Below are positions 6,439 to 15,050 of a DNA stretch of 26,196 nucleotides, one piece after another. Source of the stretch: WYZ-LMO2 sp040514265 (GTDB lineage: Archaea > Halobacteriota > Archaeoglobi > Archaeoglobales > Archaeoglobaceae); the NCBI GenBank assembly GCA_040514265.1, contig JBEVCD010000027.1, positions 1-26,196 on the forward strand, read 5' to 3'. The stretch's first letter is position 1; every line of letters begins with the position of its first letter. Made by a program: the position numbers and the translations under genes. The notes beneath the pieces were generated by a model that was not told the DNA's origin, did not search any database, and saw only the letters and a list, made by a program, of their open reading frames with translations.

Positions 6439-6747
6439 ATGGCGTCGGAAATCTGCCCGGTTTGTGGGTTGCCGACAGATCTCTGCGTCTGCGAGGAGGT
6501 CGCGAAGGAGCAGCAGCTGATAACCATAAGGGTCAGCAAGAGGAGGTACGGCAAAGAAGTGACGATAATAGAAGGCATAGACGCGAGTGAGATAAACCTT
6601 GAGGAGCTGGCTAAGTACCTCAAGTCGAAACTCGCCTGCGGCGGGACGGTAAAAAACGGCGTGATCGAGCTTCAGGGTAACCACGTTCAGAGGGTTAAGG
6701 AGCTGCTGATCAAAAAAGGATTCAACCCCGACATGATCAAGACTTGA
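6439..6747 (+). CDS. Translation initiation factor aIF1 (SUI1 family)
   Basis: 102 aa. An N-terminal zinc-knuckle-like stretch (C6PVC9 and C16VC18) precedes the SUI1 fold, with the conserved KRRYGKEVTIIEG and the LACGGTVKNGVIELQGNH segment typical of aIF1/eIF1. aIF1 binds the small subunit next to the P site and secures start-codon selection. ATG 6439 is chosen because it follows AGGAGGT/GGAGGGG and starts the conserved N-terminus; an in-frame ATG at 6322 lies inside the sRNA candidate. The 3' end overlaps the convergent RsbRD-like gene by 11 bases. Confidence 0.95.
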   Translation: MASEICPVCGLPTDLCVCEEVAKEQQLITIRVSKRRYGKEVTIIEGIDASEINLEELAKYLKSKLACGGTVKNGVIELQGNHVQRVKELLIKKGFNPDMIKT

Positions 6748-7186
6748 ACTTCTCGTGGTAAAAAACGACCTTCCTGAGAGCCTCCAGTTCCTTGTCCTTC
6801 TCTTTAACCCTCAGCTCGTATAGCTTTTCTCTGCACGACATGTAGCGGTCGAAAGCCTTCAGCGAAGCCGCTATCATCACGTTGAGCATTCTGAGTTGCT
6901 CGCCCTCGTCGAGTCCCATCTCTCTCTTGAGCATCTCGTAGAGTTCGAAGAGTAATCCCACACTCTCGCTGGGCTTGTAGTTCCTCTCGGTAGCCAGAAA
7001 TCGCATGAGGTCGTCGACGGCATCCTCGAAGCCCTCGCTGAACTCGCCCGCGCTGTAGGCGTTGAGTATTCCGTCGAGTATCTTCTCAGCGGCTTCGCTA
7101 ACGTATCCGGTTACCTCCTGAACCCTGATGGGGTAGTGTTTCAGGATTTCCTCCACCCACCTCTGCAGGATTTCAGACTTCCTCAA
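6737..7186 (-). CDS. RsbRD N-terminal-domain-like protein
   Basis: 149 aa, helical and soluble. The pattern W-x-E-x-I, then SEGFEDAVDDLMRFLATERNYKPSESVGLLFEL, and finally AFDRYMSCREKLYELRVKEKD, matches the RsbRD/RsbR N-terminal sensor family as I remember it (non-haem globin-like helical fold). That family also occurs as stand-alone proteins in sulfate reducers next to electron-transfer genes. A ligand- or stress-sensing role is inference; no STAS domain is attached. It is the last gene of the leftward operon: its start overlaps the end of the CBS-HPF gene by 14 bases, and its 3' end overlaps aIF1. Confidence 0.72.
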   Translation of the reverse strand: MRKSEILQRWVEEILKHYPIRVQEVTGYVSEAAEKILDGILNAYSAGEFSEGFEDAVDDLMRFLATERNYKPSESVGLLFELYEMLKREMGLDEGEQLRMLNVMIAASLKAFDRYMSCREKLYELRVKEKDKELEALRKVVFYHEKFKS

Positions 7187-8345
7187 GTTCGAATACCTCC
7201 TCGTAGAACCTCCTGAGCATCTTTCTGTCGTGTAGAAGCTCCTTTTCCTTTAAAATCTCCCTTTCGAGTTTCTTCAGCGCGACGTGGACCGCGTATTCGA
7301 TGCCCCAGCTCTCACCGGTCACCATGAACGTCCCGCGCTCGCTGGCGAGCTTCAGCCTGACGTGGATGAGCGGCAACCCCCTGAACCTCTCCTTATGCTG
7401 CTTGATGTAAACGAAGAGATACGACTCTCCGAGGAACTCGGAAAACTTTCTCATTAGCCTCCTGATGTCATCCATCAGCGCGTCTCTGTCGAACTCGTCG
7501 AGCGGGATGTCCGTGACTATCTGGACTGCCACCTCGCTGCCCCTCTCGGCCCTCTTCAGGTAGAACTCCAGTATGTCTTTCTTGACGACTATGCCCTCCG
7601 GAATTCCGTCTCTCGTTACAGGGAGGCTCGAAATTTCGTTTTCCACCATCAGGTCTATCGCCTCGCTCACGGGATCGCTCGCTTCGACGCTTATGACCGG
7701 AGAGCTCATTATGCTCTCCACCATTATCGATAGCGTTTTCTCCTTCTCGCCACTCGCGTCACCGAGGCGAGCCCTCTTCCGTGGCGAAATTACGCGGTCG
7801 ATTATGTCCTTCACCGTAACGATACCGATCACTCTGTGGTTTTCGTCGACCACGACCAGCCTGTCTACGCCTGCGTTCCTCATCGTTGCCAGAGCTTTGG
7901 CTACGCTGTCGAAACGGCGCACGGTTACGACGTCGCGGTTCATGACGTCTCTGACCCTCACACCCGAAAGCTCCTCCTTTATCTTCAGTAAGAAGTCGTT
8001 CACGTATATCGTTCCATACTTCCCGTTGAGTTTGACGAGAACGAACGGCGTCGAATCTTCTACGAACCTCCTCGCCACTTTCTCCGGTGTCAGCTCGTGG
8101 AGAAGCAGAACGCCGGTTCGAGTCATTATAGATTTGACCTTCGTTTCGTGGGGGTTCTTTAGAGCGCTGCCCCTGACGAGGTCTCTCTCCCTAACAACGC
8201 CGACTATCTTTCCATTATCTTCTACAAGAATCGCGTGCGACTCCTCAAACTTTTCGAGGAGCGGGACGAGCTTGGAAACTGTGTCTTCCGCGCTTACGAC
8301 CTCGAAGTCCTCCCTTATAAGCTCCTTCAGTTCCTCCGCGTTCAA
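7173..8345 (-). CDS. Four-CBS-domain protein fused to an HPF/S30AE-like ribosome hibernation domain
   Basis: 390 aa. Four CBS motifs lie at about 8-60, 68-122, 130-185 and 207-265, with typical ends such as IVGVVRERDLV, VIGIVTVKDII and PEGIVVKKDIL. Residues 272-372 (VAVQIVTDIPLDEF through YAVHVALKKLEREI) follow the beta-alpha-beta-beta-beta-alpha order of bacterial HPF/YfiA, ending in a helix comparable with the YAAIDGLIDKL helix of E. coli HPF. CBS pairs bind adenine nucleotides, so a nucleotide-gated ribosome-silencing factor is a reasonable inference; similar fusions are known in archaea. The start overlaps the DUF2070 stop (ATGA, 8342-8345) and the end overlaps the RsbRD-like gene. Confidence 0.85.
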   Translation of the reverse strand: MNAEELKELIREDFEVVSAEDTVSKLVPLLEKFEESHAILVEDNGKIVGVVRERDLVRGSALKNPHETKVKSIMTRTGVLLLHELTPEKVARRFVEDSTPFVLVKLNGKYGTIYVNDFLLKIKEELSGVRVRDVMNRDVVTVRRFDSVAKALATMRNAGVDRLVVVDENHRVIGIVTVKDIIDRVISPRKRARLGDASGEKEKTLSIMVESIMSSPVISVEASDPVSEAIDLMVENEISSLPVTRDGIPEGIVVKKDILEFYLKRAERGSEVAVQIVTDIPLDEFDRDALMDDIRRLMRKFSEFLGESYLFVYIKQHKERFRGLPLIHVRLKLASERGTFMVTGESWGIEYAVHVALKKLEREILKEKELLHDRKMLRRFYEEVFELEEV

Positions 8346-9817
8346 GTTACCACCTCCAGGATTGCTGCAAGCAAAACGAGTGCGATGTTTAGCGCTAAAA
8401 ACGTTGCGATGTAGCGAGTGCTGCTGCTGGCTGCAAGTTCCGCGTCGGTGAGGATATCGTCAAAGACCTTCAACCTCACGACCCTCTCGCCGAATGAGAA
8501 GTCCGCTTCGACGAGCTCCGAAGTTTTGCAGAGTTCGAACAGCCTGTGTGCTATTTTGTAGTCCTCCCTGCAACTTCCGGCTGGTTTGTAGGAAGTTTTA
8601 GCCCTCACGCCCGTCTTTGCATGGTTGTCGGTCGAAGTGACTATCGCCCTGTATCCTATGCCCGCGAAGAGCTCCTCAACGAACCTTCTGAATTCGAGGA
8701 GAACGTTGTTGGAGTCGAAGCTAACTATCGCGTATCTCTCTCCCTCGTAGTCGAGGAGGAGCGTTGCGGCGTAGCTGCAGATGCTCTCGGTACTCGCCGG
8801 AATCTTTACGAAAGCGTATCTGCACTTTGAGGGCTGCGATTCTCTCCTTTCAGCCTCCGCAACGAGTCGCTCGATTTCGCTTGCATCGAAATCTCCGTGA
8901 GCGTTGTGGCAGTCGATGACAATACTTTCGCTGCTGATCTCGAAGTCGTCTATCGCGCGCTTTCCGCTCACGAATATAAGCCTCGTCGCGTCGAAAGGGA
9001 AGCAGAAGACTTCGAAAGCCTCGCCGTCGATGACGAAGGGTTTCATGGGTTTCAACTTCCTGTAACACGAAACACCTTTGAGCTTCTCGACCTCCGCCGA
9101 GCTGGTCGGATTCATCCGGTGCGAGGTTGGCGAGTGCAGGTAGATGGCGTTGTCCTCACTTAGAACCTCAACCAGCCTCGCCCCTCCGACGTTGCGGAAG
9201 GGACCGGGGTGGAAGTCTGTTGTTACGAGCTTCGCATCCCCCACGCACACGCAGCGGACCCTTCCATCCCTTTCGACGCCCCACCTGTCGAAGAGCTCTT
9301 CGAGGTATCTCGGATCCCTCGTCAGCCAGTGCAGGACGAAGCGCTCGACGAACTCCCTGACGTTTACCCTCCCGTATCTGGCATCGAGCATCTTGAGGTA
9401 CGCAGCTAGAAAAAGCAGCGAAACAAGTCCGATCGGAGCAGCCGAAGGCTGCGAGACTACAGCCGGAAGCGTGGCGAGAAACGTTACGGCTTTGCGATCG
9501 GAGCAGAAATAGTAGGTCGCAGCCACGAGCAGCGAAGTAGCAGAAATAGCTTTGATCGGAAGCAGAACAGCTGAAACCATCGTCATCAGGTTCGTGAAAA
9601 AGACCGCCCGCTTTACGTTGAACTTCAGCCCAAGCTTCGTTGCTGTCAGTGTGGTTAGAAACAGCGAAAGCCAGAAACGCATGAGGGCATCTGACATTAG
9701 GGAAAGGACTACGACCGCTGCCGTAAAGGCTGCGAGCACATCGCCTCTGGGAACGGAGAAGAGCTTCGAGTGCAGGGACTCGACACTCTTCAGATCAGGT
9801 GTCTGATCCTTTCCCAT
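8342..9817 (-). CDS. DUF2070 family polytopic membrane protein
   Basis: 491 aa from ATG 9817 (MGKDQTPDLKS); a longer frame reaches 9871 but lies inside ubiD. There are several N-terminal hydrophobic segments (about residues 27-145), a soluble domain and a single C-terminal membrane segment (ALNIALVLLAAIL). The soluble part is rich in conserved-looking metal or phosphate type motifs: DFHPGPFRN (about 201), HSPTSHRMNP (about 228), DCHNAH (about 302) and STDNHAKTG (about 395). I recognise the family (DUF2070, archaeal) but know no established function. The His/Asp motifs suggest a metallohydrolase on one side of the membrane. The start overlaps the ubiD end by 28 bases. Confidence 0.82.
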   Translation of the reverse strand: MGKDQTPDLKSVESLHSKLFSVPRGDVLAAFTAAVVVLSLMSDALMRFWLSLFLTTLTATKLGLKFNVKRAVFFTNLMTMVSAVLLPIKAISATSLLVAATYYFCSDRKAVTFLATLPAVVSQPSAAPIGLVSLLFLAAYLKMLDARYGRVNVREFVERFVLHWLTRDPRYLEELFDRWGVERDGRVRCVCVGDAKLVTTDFHPGPFRNVGGARLVEVLSEDNAIYLHSPTSHRMNPTSSAEVEKLKGVSCYRKLKPMKPFVIDGEAFEVFCFPFDATRLIFVSGKRAIDDFEISSESIVIDCHNAHGDFDASEIERLVAEAERRESQPSKCRYAFVKIPASTESICSYAATLLLDYEGERYAIVSFDSNNVLLEFRRFVEELFAGIGYRAIVTSTDNHAKTGVRAKTSYKPAGSCREDYKIAHRLFELCKTSELVEADFSFGERVVRLKVFDDILTDAELAASSSTRYIATFLALNIALVLLAAILEVVT

Positions 9818-11223
9818 ACCTTGTCGACTCTCTTCTTGACTTCCTCGCTCATCTCCACGACTTCGGGCCACTCCCTATCGTAACCCTCCTCCCTCCACTT
9901 CTTCGTCGCATCTATTCCGAGCTTTCCGGCTAGGTTTGGAATGTAGGCTGCGTGGTCGAGCGAATCGGTCGGCGAAGGCGGCAGCAGTACGACGTCTCTC
10001 GATGGATCGAACCTCGTGGTTACAGCCCATAGAACTTCGCGCATGTCGTGCACGTTGACGTCGCTGTCGACTACGACTATCACCTTAGTCAGGGAGAGCA
10101 TTCCAAGCCCCCAGAGTGCGTACATCACCTTCTTTGCCTGCCCCGGATAGCTCTTCCTTATAGAGACGATCGCGAGGTTGTGGAACACAGCTTCAGCTGG
10201 GAGGTTTATGTCCACTATTTCGGGGAGAAGCAGGCGTATTATTGGCAGAAAGATTCTCTCCGTAGCTTTTCCGAGGAAAGCGTCCTCCATTATCGGCTTT
10301 CCAACGACCGTGGCGTGGTATATGGGGTCCTCGCGGTGGGTTATGTGCGTTATGTGGAAGACCGGATACGGCTCTGGGGGAGTGTAGTAGCCGGTGTGGT
10401 CTCCGAAGGGACCCTCCATGCGGAGCTCGTCAGTCTTTACGTATCCCTCCAGCACGATCTCCGCGTTAGCCGGGACGTAAAGATCGACGGTGTCGCACTC
10501 GACGACCCTCAGCCTCTTCCTCCTTATGAACCCCGCAAAGGTGAGCTCGCTTATGCCCTGAGGAAGCGGAGCTGTAGCGGCGTAAAGCGTAGCCGGGTCT
10601 ACGCCTATTGCCACGGCTACTTCGAGCTTTTCGCCTCTGCACTTCCTGAAGTGTTCGGCTCCGTGCTTGTGGATCTGCCAGTGCATACCCGTCGTTCTTC
10701 CGTCGAAAACCTGCATTCTGTACATTCCGGCGTTTACCTCGCCAGTCTCTGGATCCTTTGTTATCACTACGGGCAGCGTTATGTACCTCCCGCCGTCTTT
10801 CGGCCAGCACTTCAGGATAGGGAACTTGTCCAGCGAGTCGGCTTGCCTCTCCTTGCACGGCGCGCTGGAGACCTTTTTCGGTATGAAAGAAACGAGGTCC
10901 TTCATCTTGTCTAAGCCCCTGAGAGCCTGGAAGAGCGAAGCCGGTCGGAACTCGAGTATCGAAAGGAGTCTTTCCCCTATCTCCTCGAACCTCTCCACTT
11001 CCAGTGCGAGCTTCATCCTCCTCTCGCTCCCGAATGCGTTCAGCAGGACCGGCACATCGTAGCCCTTTGGTTTCTCGAAGAGTAGAGCCTTTCCGCCAGC
11101 TCTCATCGCTCTCACGGCGATCTCTGTCATTTCGAGTATCGGGCTTACCTCCTCCTTTATCCTCGCCAGCTCGTTCTCTTCTTCGAGCCTTTCCAGAAAC
11201 TCCCTAAGGTCTTCGTAAGCCAT
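9790..11223 (-). CDS. ubiD: UbiD family prenylated-FMN decarboxylase
   Basis: 477 aa, usual family length. NAGMYRMQ (N164, R169), GMHWQIHKHG (179-188) and EGPFGDHTGYY (E270, D275) supply the metal/prFMN site and the Glu-Arg-Glu/Asp catalytic set. The Asp in the last motif is as in E. coli UbiD rather than fungal Fdc1. The family decarboxylates aromatic or unsaturated acids. In Archaeoglobales, which use menaquinone-type quinones, a role in quinone synthesis is the likely one, but that is inference; no UbiX partner is in the window. Four bases separate its start from the preceding Ig-like membrane protein gene. Confidence 0.92.
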   Translation of the reverse strand: MAYEDLREFLERLEEENELARIKEEVSPILEMTEIAVRAMRAGGKALLFEKPKGYDVPVLLNAFGSERRMKLALEVERFEEIGERLLSILEFRPASLFQALRGLDKMKDLVSFIPKKVSSAPCKERQADSLDKFPILKCWPKDGGRYITLPVVITKDPETGEVNAGMYRMQVFDGRTTGMHWQIHKHGAEHFRKCRGEKLEVAVAIGVDPATLYAATAPLPQGISELTFAGFIRRKRLRVVECDTVDLYVPANAEIVLEGYVKTDELRMEGPFGDHTGYYTPPEPYPVFHITHITHREDPIYHATVVGKPIMEDAFLGKATERIFLPIIRLLLPEIVDINLPAEAVFHNLAIVSIRKSYPGQAKKVMYALWGLGMLSLTKVIVVVDSDVNVHDMREVLWAVTTRFDPSRDVVLLPPSPTDSLDHAAYIPNLAGKLGIDATKKWREEGYDREWPEVVEMSEEVKKRVDKVWERIRHLI

Positions 11224-11227
11224 AAAA

Positions 11228-11662
11228 TCACCTCAAGAGTTTGGAGGCGAAGATCGAGAGGATCAGCACGAAAACGAGCAGCAGGAGAAGGACTGCAGCT
11301 ATTCTTGCTATCCTCGCAACTCTGAGCTTCTCCCTGGCAGTTATGACGCGAAACTCCACGACCTTCGTGCTGCCCTCGAACTTCCCGCTCGAAGGAAACC
11401 TTACCTCCACCTTGTGTCTTCCGACTGAAGGTGCGACGAAGCTGAAGCTGAACATTCCGACGTCGTTAGCTTCGGTCTCGCCGATCTTCCTTCCGTCGAG
11501 GAATACAAGCAGCCTTCCCTTCATCGGCTTCCAGCTCTTCTCCTCCTCATCGTAGAACGTCAGCCAGCCCTCCACGCTGACGACGTCTCCCTCACTCGGA
11601 GCTGCATCGCTCAGATGCGCGGAGACCCTCGTTCTAAGGGACGATATACTTGAAGAAGGCAT
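11228..11662 (-). CDS. Small membrane-anchored Ig-like-domain protein
   Basis: 144 aa. Residues about 24-106 read as a beta-sandwich (VSVEGWLTFYDEEEKSWKPMKGRLLVFLDGRKIGETEANDVG..FSF..HKVEVRFPSSGKFEGSTKVVEFRV), the pattern of an Ig-like/CARDB or carboxypeptidase-regulatory type module. It is followed by a basic stretch and one C-terminal membrane helix (IAAVLLLLLVFVLILSIFAS). No signal peptide is visible. Its start lies 29 bases inside the TadC/FlaJ-like gene, and it may be an accessory of that pilus or secretion machine. No specific family recognised. Confidence 0.7.
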   Translation of the reverse strand: MPSSSISSLRTRVSAHLSDAAPSEGDVVSVEGWLTFYDEEEKSWKPMKGRLLVFLDGRKIGETEANDVGMFSFSFVAPSVGRHKVEVRFPSSGKFEGSTKVVEFRVITAREKLRVARIARIAAVLLLLLVFVLILSIFASKLLR

Positions 11663-13511
11663 AGGTCATCACCAGCAGGATCAGCAGGTGCTTCAATCCG
11701 GCTTCAACCCTACCCTCTCCGATCACGCCGGCTATCAACCCGGAAAACGCTCCGACAATTAGTGAAGTTTCGAAGAACGTCTTTTTTATCTCCCCGATGT
11801 TTACAGATAATGTCACACCACCTGCCGCGACGTTCAAGTTTCCGAACACTGACAGCATGTTTGCAAGGAGGATGTATGAGGTGTAGAGGAAGACTGCGAA
11901 GGCTAGGTAGATTATGATCACGTACATGAACATCTGAGCCCGTATCCTATCCTTTGCGACTACTTCGAGCTCCGAATACGTCGAAGTTATGGCGAGCGCA
12001 TCTCTAACGTTCGGCGTGGCTTCTATCGACTTTACGAGTATGGACATCGCTCTCGAAACGAGTTCGGAGTTTACGCGGGCTTCGAGCTTCTTGAAGGCGG
12101 AAGTCACAAGTTCGCCCCACTCTATCGCCCTCTTCGTCGCCCTAATCTCTTTGCTCAGAACTCCGAGCTCGGCTTCCGAAAGCCGTCTCAGCGCTTCGAC
12201 AACGTTCAGCCCAGCCTCGTTCAGCGAGGCGAGCTGCTTCAGAAAGTCCGGCAGCTCCCTTTCGATTTTTCTTATGACGCGGTTGCGGTATTCGACGAAC
12301 ACTATCGAGGGAGCTATGAGAGCTACGGCTGAGAAGAAGACGACCTCGTCGAGGCTGAGTTTGTCGTGCGCGAAGGCTGCGAAAGCGGCTGGGGGTAGCA
12401 GGATGTAGAAAAAGACAGCTCTGAAGCTTAACGCGTAGACATCTTCGCTGAAAGGTTGTAAGAGAAAGGACTTCACTCTGTTCAAGAATCTGCGGAACCG
12501 CGAAAATCTGAATTCCGGTTTTTCCTTCTTGATTCTAAATATCAGCGGTTCTTCGAAGCGTTCAACCTTAACGATAATTCTCTTCTCCCCCGGCAGCGTG
12601 TTCTGGACGAGGAGAGCGACGACGAGCGATCCAAACGGTACGAGGATATAGATCGCGTATCTATAAATTTCCAGCGCGGTGCTGCCCATTATCTGAAAAA
12701 CAACGAGGGTGATAAGGAAGAAGAGCGGGGCGACGACGAAGAGTGCCAGGTAGATCTCCGAAAATATCTGGAGAGTTTCGAAGATGACATTGTAGATGGT
12801 CTCCCTTTCCGTAAGCAGCTGTTCGGATTTCGAGCGGAGGTATTCGACAACGTCTCCTCCGCTCTCGTAGACATTGAGAAGGTTGCTGAGAAACGTCTGC
12901 AACCTGAAAGAGGGCGTGGTGTCTGCTACGAAGTGTATAGCCGAAACGAGGTCGTAGCCGAAGACTTCCACGAGCGTAACTATCTTTTCGAATTCCCTAC
13001 TGAGCTCGTCGAATATCTGTCTGTTCTCAGCCACGAACTTAAAGGCTGCGTACAAACTCACGCCGCCCTTGATCATCCCCAGCATCGTGTTTACGGCGTG
13101 GGGCATCACAGCATCGATCTTTCCAGCTCTCAGCTTGGCTGAATAGAAGGGGTAGGAGAGGATCAGGTAGCGCGTCAGGAAGAAGGCTATCACTGCGAAA
13201 AGTAAGACGAAGATCGAGCTCGAAACCTCGAATCTGAAGGGGAGGCTGACCTTTACCGGAGCACTGATTTCCGGAAGTCTGAAGGGAAACTCCAGGGATT
13301 CCGGCAGAACGCTTGCGATAAGAAATCCGAGGAGAGCTCCGGGAACTACGGCTAGTAAAGCGTAAAAGAGGGATATCGCATAGAACCTGGCGGGGGAGAC
13401 TTCGAGTCTCGCGGCTTCGAGGGCTTTTACGAGTTCTCTGTGTTTAGCCTCGCTGAACCTCCTCCTCACGAATCTAACGAAGAAGTCCGGGACGTAGAGC
13501 ATTTCAGACAC
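11634..13511 (-). CDS. Type II/IV secretion membrane platform protein (TadC/FlaJ/GspF family)
   Basis: 625 aa with two T2SF-type repeats, each a cytoplasmic helical bundle followed by hydrophobic segments: about 130-280 (MPHAVNTMLGMIKGGVSLYAAFKF) and about 425-560 (LPDFLKQLASLNEAGLNVVEALRRL). Roughly eight to nine membrane segments are apparent, with the last ones at the C-terminus. This is the inner-membrane platform of archaeal type IV pili, archaella or related systems. Pairing with the upstream ATPase (8-base overlap) is the standard core. No archaellum accessory genes and no pilin are visible nearby, so a pilus or secretion system is more likely than an archaellum. Pilin genes must lie elsewhere. 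Confidence 0.9.
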   Translation of the reverse strand: MSEMLYVPDFFVRFVRRRFSEAKHRELVKALEAARLEVSPARFYAISLFYALLAVVPGALLGFLIASVLPESLEFPFRLPEISAPVKVSLPFRFEVSSSIFVLLFAVIAFFLTRYLILSYPFYSAKLRAGKIDAVMPHAVNTMLGMIKGGVSLYAAFKFVAENRQIFDELSREFEKIVTLVEVFGYDLVSAIHFVADTTPSFRLQTFLSNLLNVYESGGDVVEYLRSKSEQLLTERETIYNVIFETLQIFSEIYLALFVVAPLFFLITLVVFQIMGSTALEIYRYAIYILVPFGSLVVALLVQNTLPGEKRIIVKVERFEEPLIFRIKKEKPEFRFSRFRRFLNRVKSFLLQPFSEDVYALSFRAVFFYILLPPAAFAAFAHDKLSLDEVVFFSAVALIAPSIVFVEYRNRVIRKIERELPDFLKQLASLNEAGLNVVEALRRLSEAELGVLSKEIRATKRAIEWGELVTSAFKKLEARVNSELVSRAMSILVKSIEATPNVRDALAITSTYSELEVVAKDRIRAQMFMYVIIIYLAFAVFLYTSYILLANMLSVFGNLNVAAGGVTLSVNIGEIKKTFFETSLIVGAFSGLIAGVIGEGRVEAGLKHLLILLVMTYAFFKYIVP

Positions 13512-15015
13512 CCAGCTTGCTGAAGGCTATCTCCGGGTCGTAGTAGTACGCGTTGACGAGGGATGTGAACGTTCTGTAGTCCCTTATCCCTCTCTTCACC
13601 ATGAGTTCGAGGAACTCCTTCCTCCTCCTGAGCTCGTCGACCACCTCATCAACACTCGTGCCGAGGTGATCGGCTATCTTCTCAAGCTTTCTCGGAGGCG
13701 AAACTTCGATGTGGTCGTCGAGCTTCGGGTCCCAGCGGACGAACTGGTTGACGAGGAGGTTCTTGTCCACGGGGTCTATTCCGAGTATCTCGTTGACCTC
13801 CTTTGCCCTCCTGAACCTCTCCTTACCCTTCATCCACATGGTCTGGAAGAGTATAACGTCGAGGAACTGAATCATGCTCCTCGGAACGTTCAGCGGTTCG
13901 TTTTCGAGCCTGTAGACGACCTGGTTTATGTCTCCGGCGTGAAGCGTTGAATAGCATGCATGCCCCGTCGACATCGCCTGAAACAGAACCTGCGCCTCTG
14001 CACCTCTGATTTCGCCGACTACTATGTATTCCGGTCTCTGCCTCAGAGCCGCTCTGAGCAAATCGTACATGTCTATCTCCACTTCCCCTATGCCGGTTCG
14101 AGTTACCTCGGCTAACCAGTTCTCGTGCAGAAGCTTTATCTCCCTCGTGTCCTCGATGGAGACTATTTTCGCATCCGGCGGGACGAACATGAGTATGGCG
14201 TTCAGCGTCGTCGTTTTTCCACTCGCGGTTTCGCCGACTATCATTGCGGATAGCTTGTGCTCGACGCAGAGCCAGAGGTACGCCATTACGCCGGATGGGA
14301 TCGTTTTCCTCATTATGAGGTCGACCGGTGTTAGCGGGTCTACGGTGAACTTCCTTATCGTGAAACTCGAACCCTTCGGCGTCACCTCCGTCGAGTACGT
14401 AGCCTGCAGCCTGCTGCCGTCCGGTAGCGTCGCATCGATTATCGGGTTTGCTATACTTATGTGCTTTCCGCAAACTTGCGCCAGACGCATCACGAGCCTG
14501 TCGAGCTCCTCCCTTTCGAAAGAGATGTTCGTTCGCAGATTTCCGTATTTGGAGTGGTAAATAAAAATTGGAGTGCCGTAACCGTCGCAGGATATATCTT
14601 CGATGTACTTGTCCTCCATCAGGGGGTCGATCGGTCCCAGTCCGAAGAAGTCGCGGAAGAGGTAGTAGAGGAGTCTCGGATAGAAGGTCCCCTCAGGCAG
14701 TATCCCATACTCCTTCAGGATCCTGTTCACGGACTTCACGAGAAGTTCCGCCCTCTCCTCGATGCTGAACGAAACGTCCCGCAGAGTAAGGATTCTACGG
14801 AGATCCGCGATTATCGAGGAAGCTAGCTTTGCCTCTTCGTCGCTAAGCGGCGGCTCGGCTGAGAAGTAAACGTTTTTGTAGCCCTCAATGACGATTAAAG
14901 CCTTAACGAAAGGTTCGACGACCCAGTATTCCTCAATAACCTCCGCTCCCTCCAGCCTGTACTCCAGCTCGTAGTCTCCGACCACCTCCCTGAGCACTTC
15001 GTAGTGCTTACCCAT
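13504..15015 (-). CDS. Type IV pilus/secretion system ATPase (GspE/TadA/FlaI family)
   Basis: 503 aa. Walker A GETASGKTT (261-269), an Asp box with SIEDTREIKL, Walker B EYIVVGEIRG and His box STGHACYSTLHAG are all intact. The N-terminal ~230 residues are the archaeal N-domain. It is a hexameric motor that drives pilin assembly or secretion through the platform protein encoded immediately downstream. This is the first gene of the long leftward operon: a TATA-like tract (15041-15050) lies 26-35 bases before ATG 15015, which would make the mRNA start at or near the ATG. Confidence 0.93.
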   Translation of the reverse strand: MGKHYEVLREVVGDYELEYRLEGAEVIEEYWVVEPFVKALIVIEGYKNVYFSAEPPLSDEEAKLASSIIADLRRILTLRDVSFSIEERAELLVKSVNRILKEYGILPEGTFYPRLLYYLFRDFFGLGPIDPLMEDKYIEDISCDGYGTPIFIYHSKYGNLRTNISFEREELDRLVMRLAQVCGKHISIANPIIDATLPDGSRLQATYSTEVTPKGSSFTIRKFTVDPLTPVDLIMRKTIPSGVMAYLWLCVEHKLSAMIVGETASGKTTTLNAILMFVPPDAKIVSIEDTREIKLLHENWLAEVTRTGIGEVEIDMYDLLRAALRQRPEYIVVGEIRGAEAQVLFQAMSTGHACYSTLHAGDINQVVYRLENEPLNVPRSMIQFLDVILFQTMWMKGKERFRRAKEVNEILGIDPVDKNLLVNQFVRWDPKLDDHIEVSPPRKLEKIADHLGTSVDEVVDELRRRKEFLELMVKRGIRDYRTFTSLVNAYYYDPEIAFSKLGV

Positions 15016-15050
15016 CTTTACGCATTCATCCAGTAAAAGAATTTTAAAAA
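15016..15050 (-). promoter_or_regulatory. Promoter of the pilus-ubiD-DUF2070-HPF operon
   Basis: On the minus strand TTTTTAAAAT (15041-15050) lies about 26-35 bases upstream of ATG 15015, overlapping the 3' end of the LLM oxidoreductase gene. The geometry predicts a transcript starting within a few bases of the ATG. Confidence 0.5.

Noticed and set aside
10048..10914. 288-codon open frame on the plus strand inside ubiD
   Set aside because: UbiD is unmistakable on the other strand, and the translated shadow is low-complexity Val/Tyr/Leu-rich without motifs.
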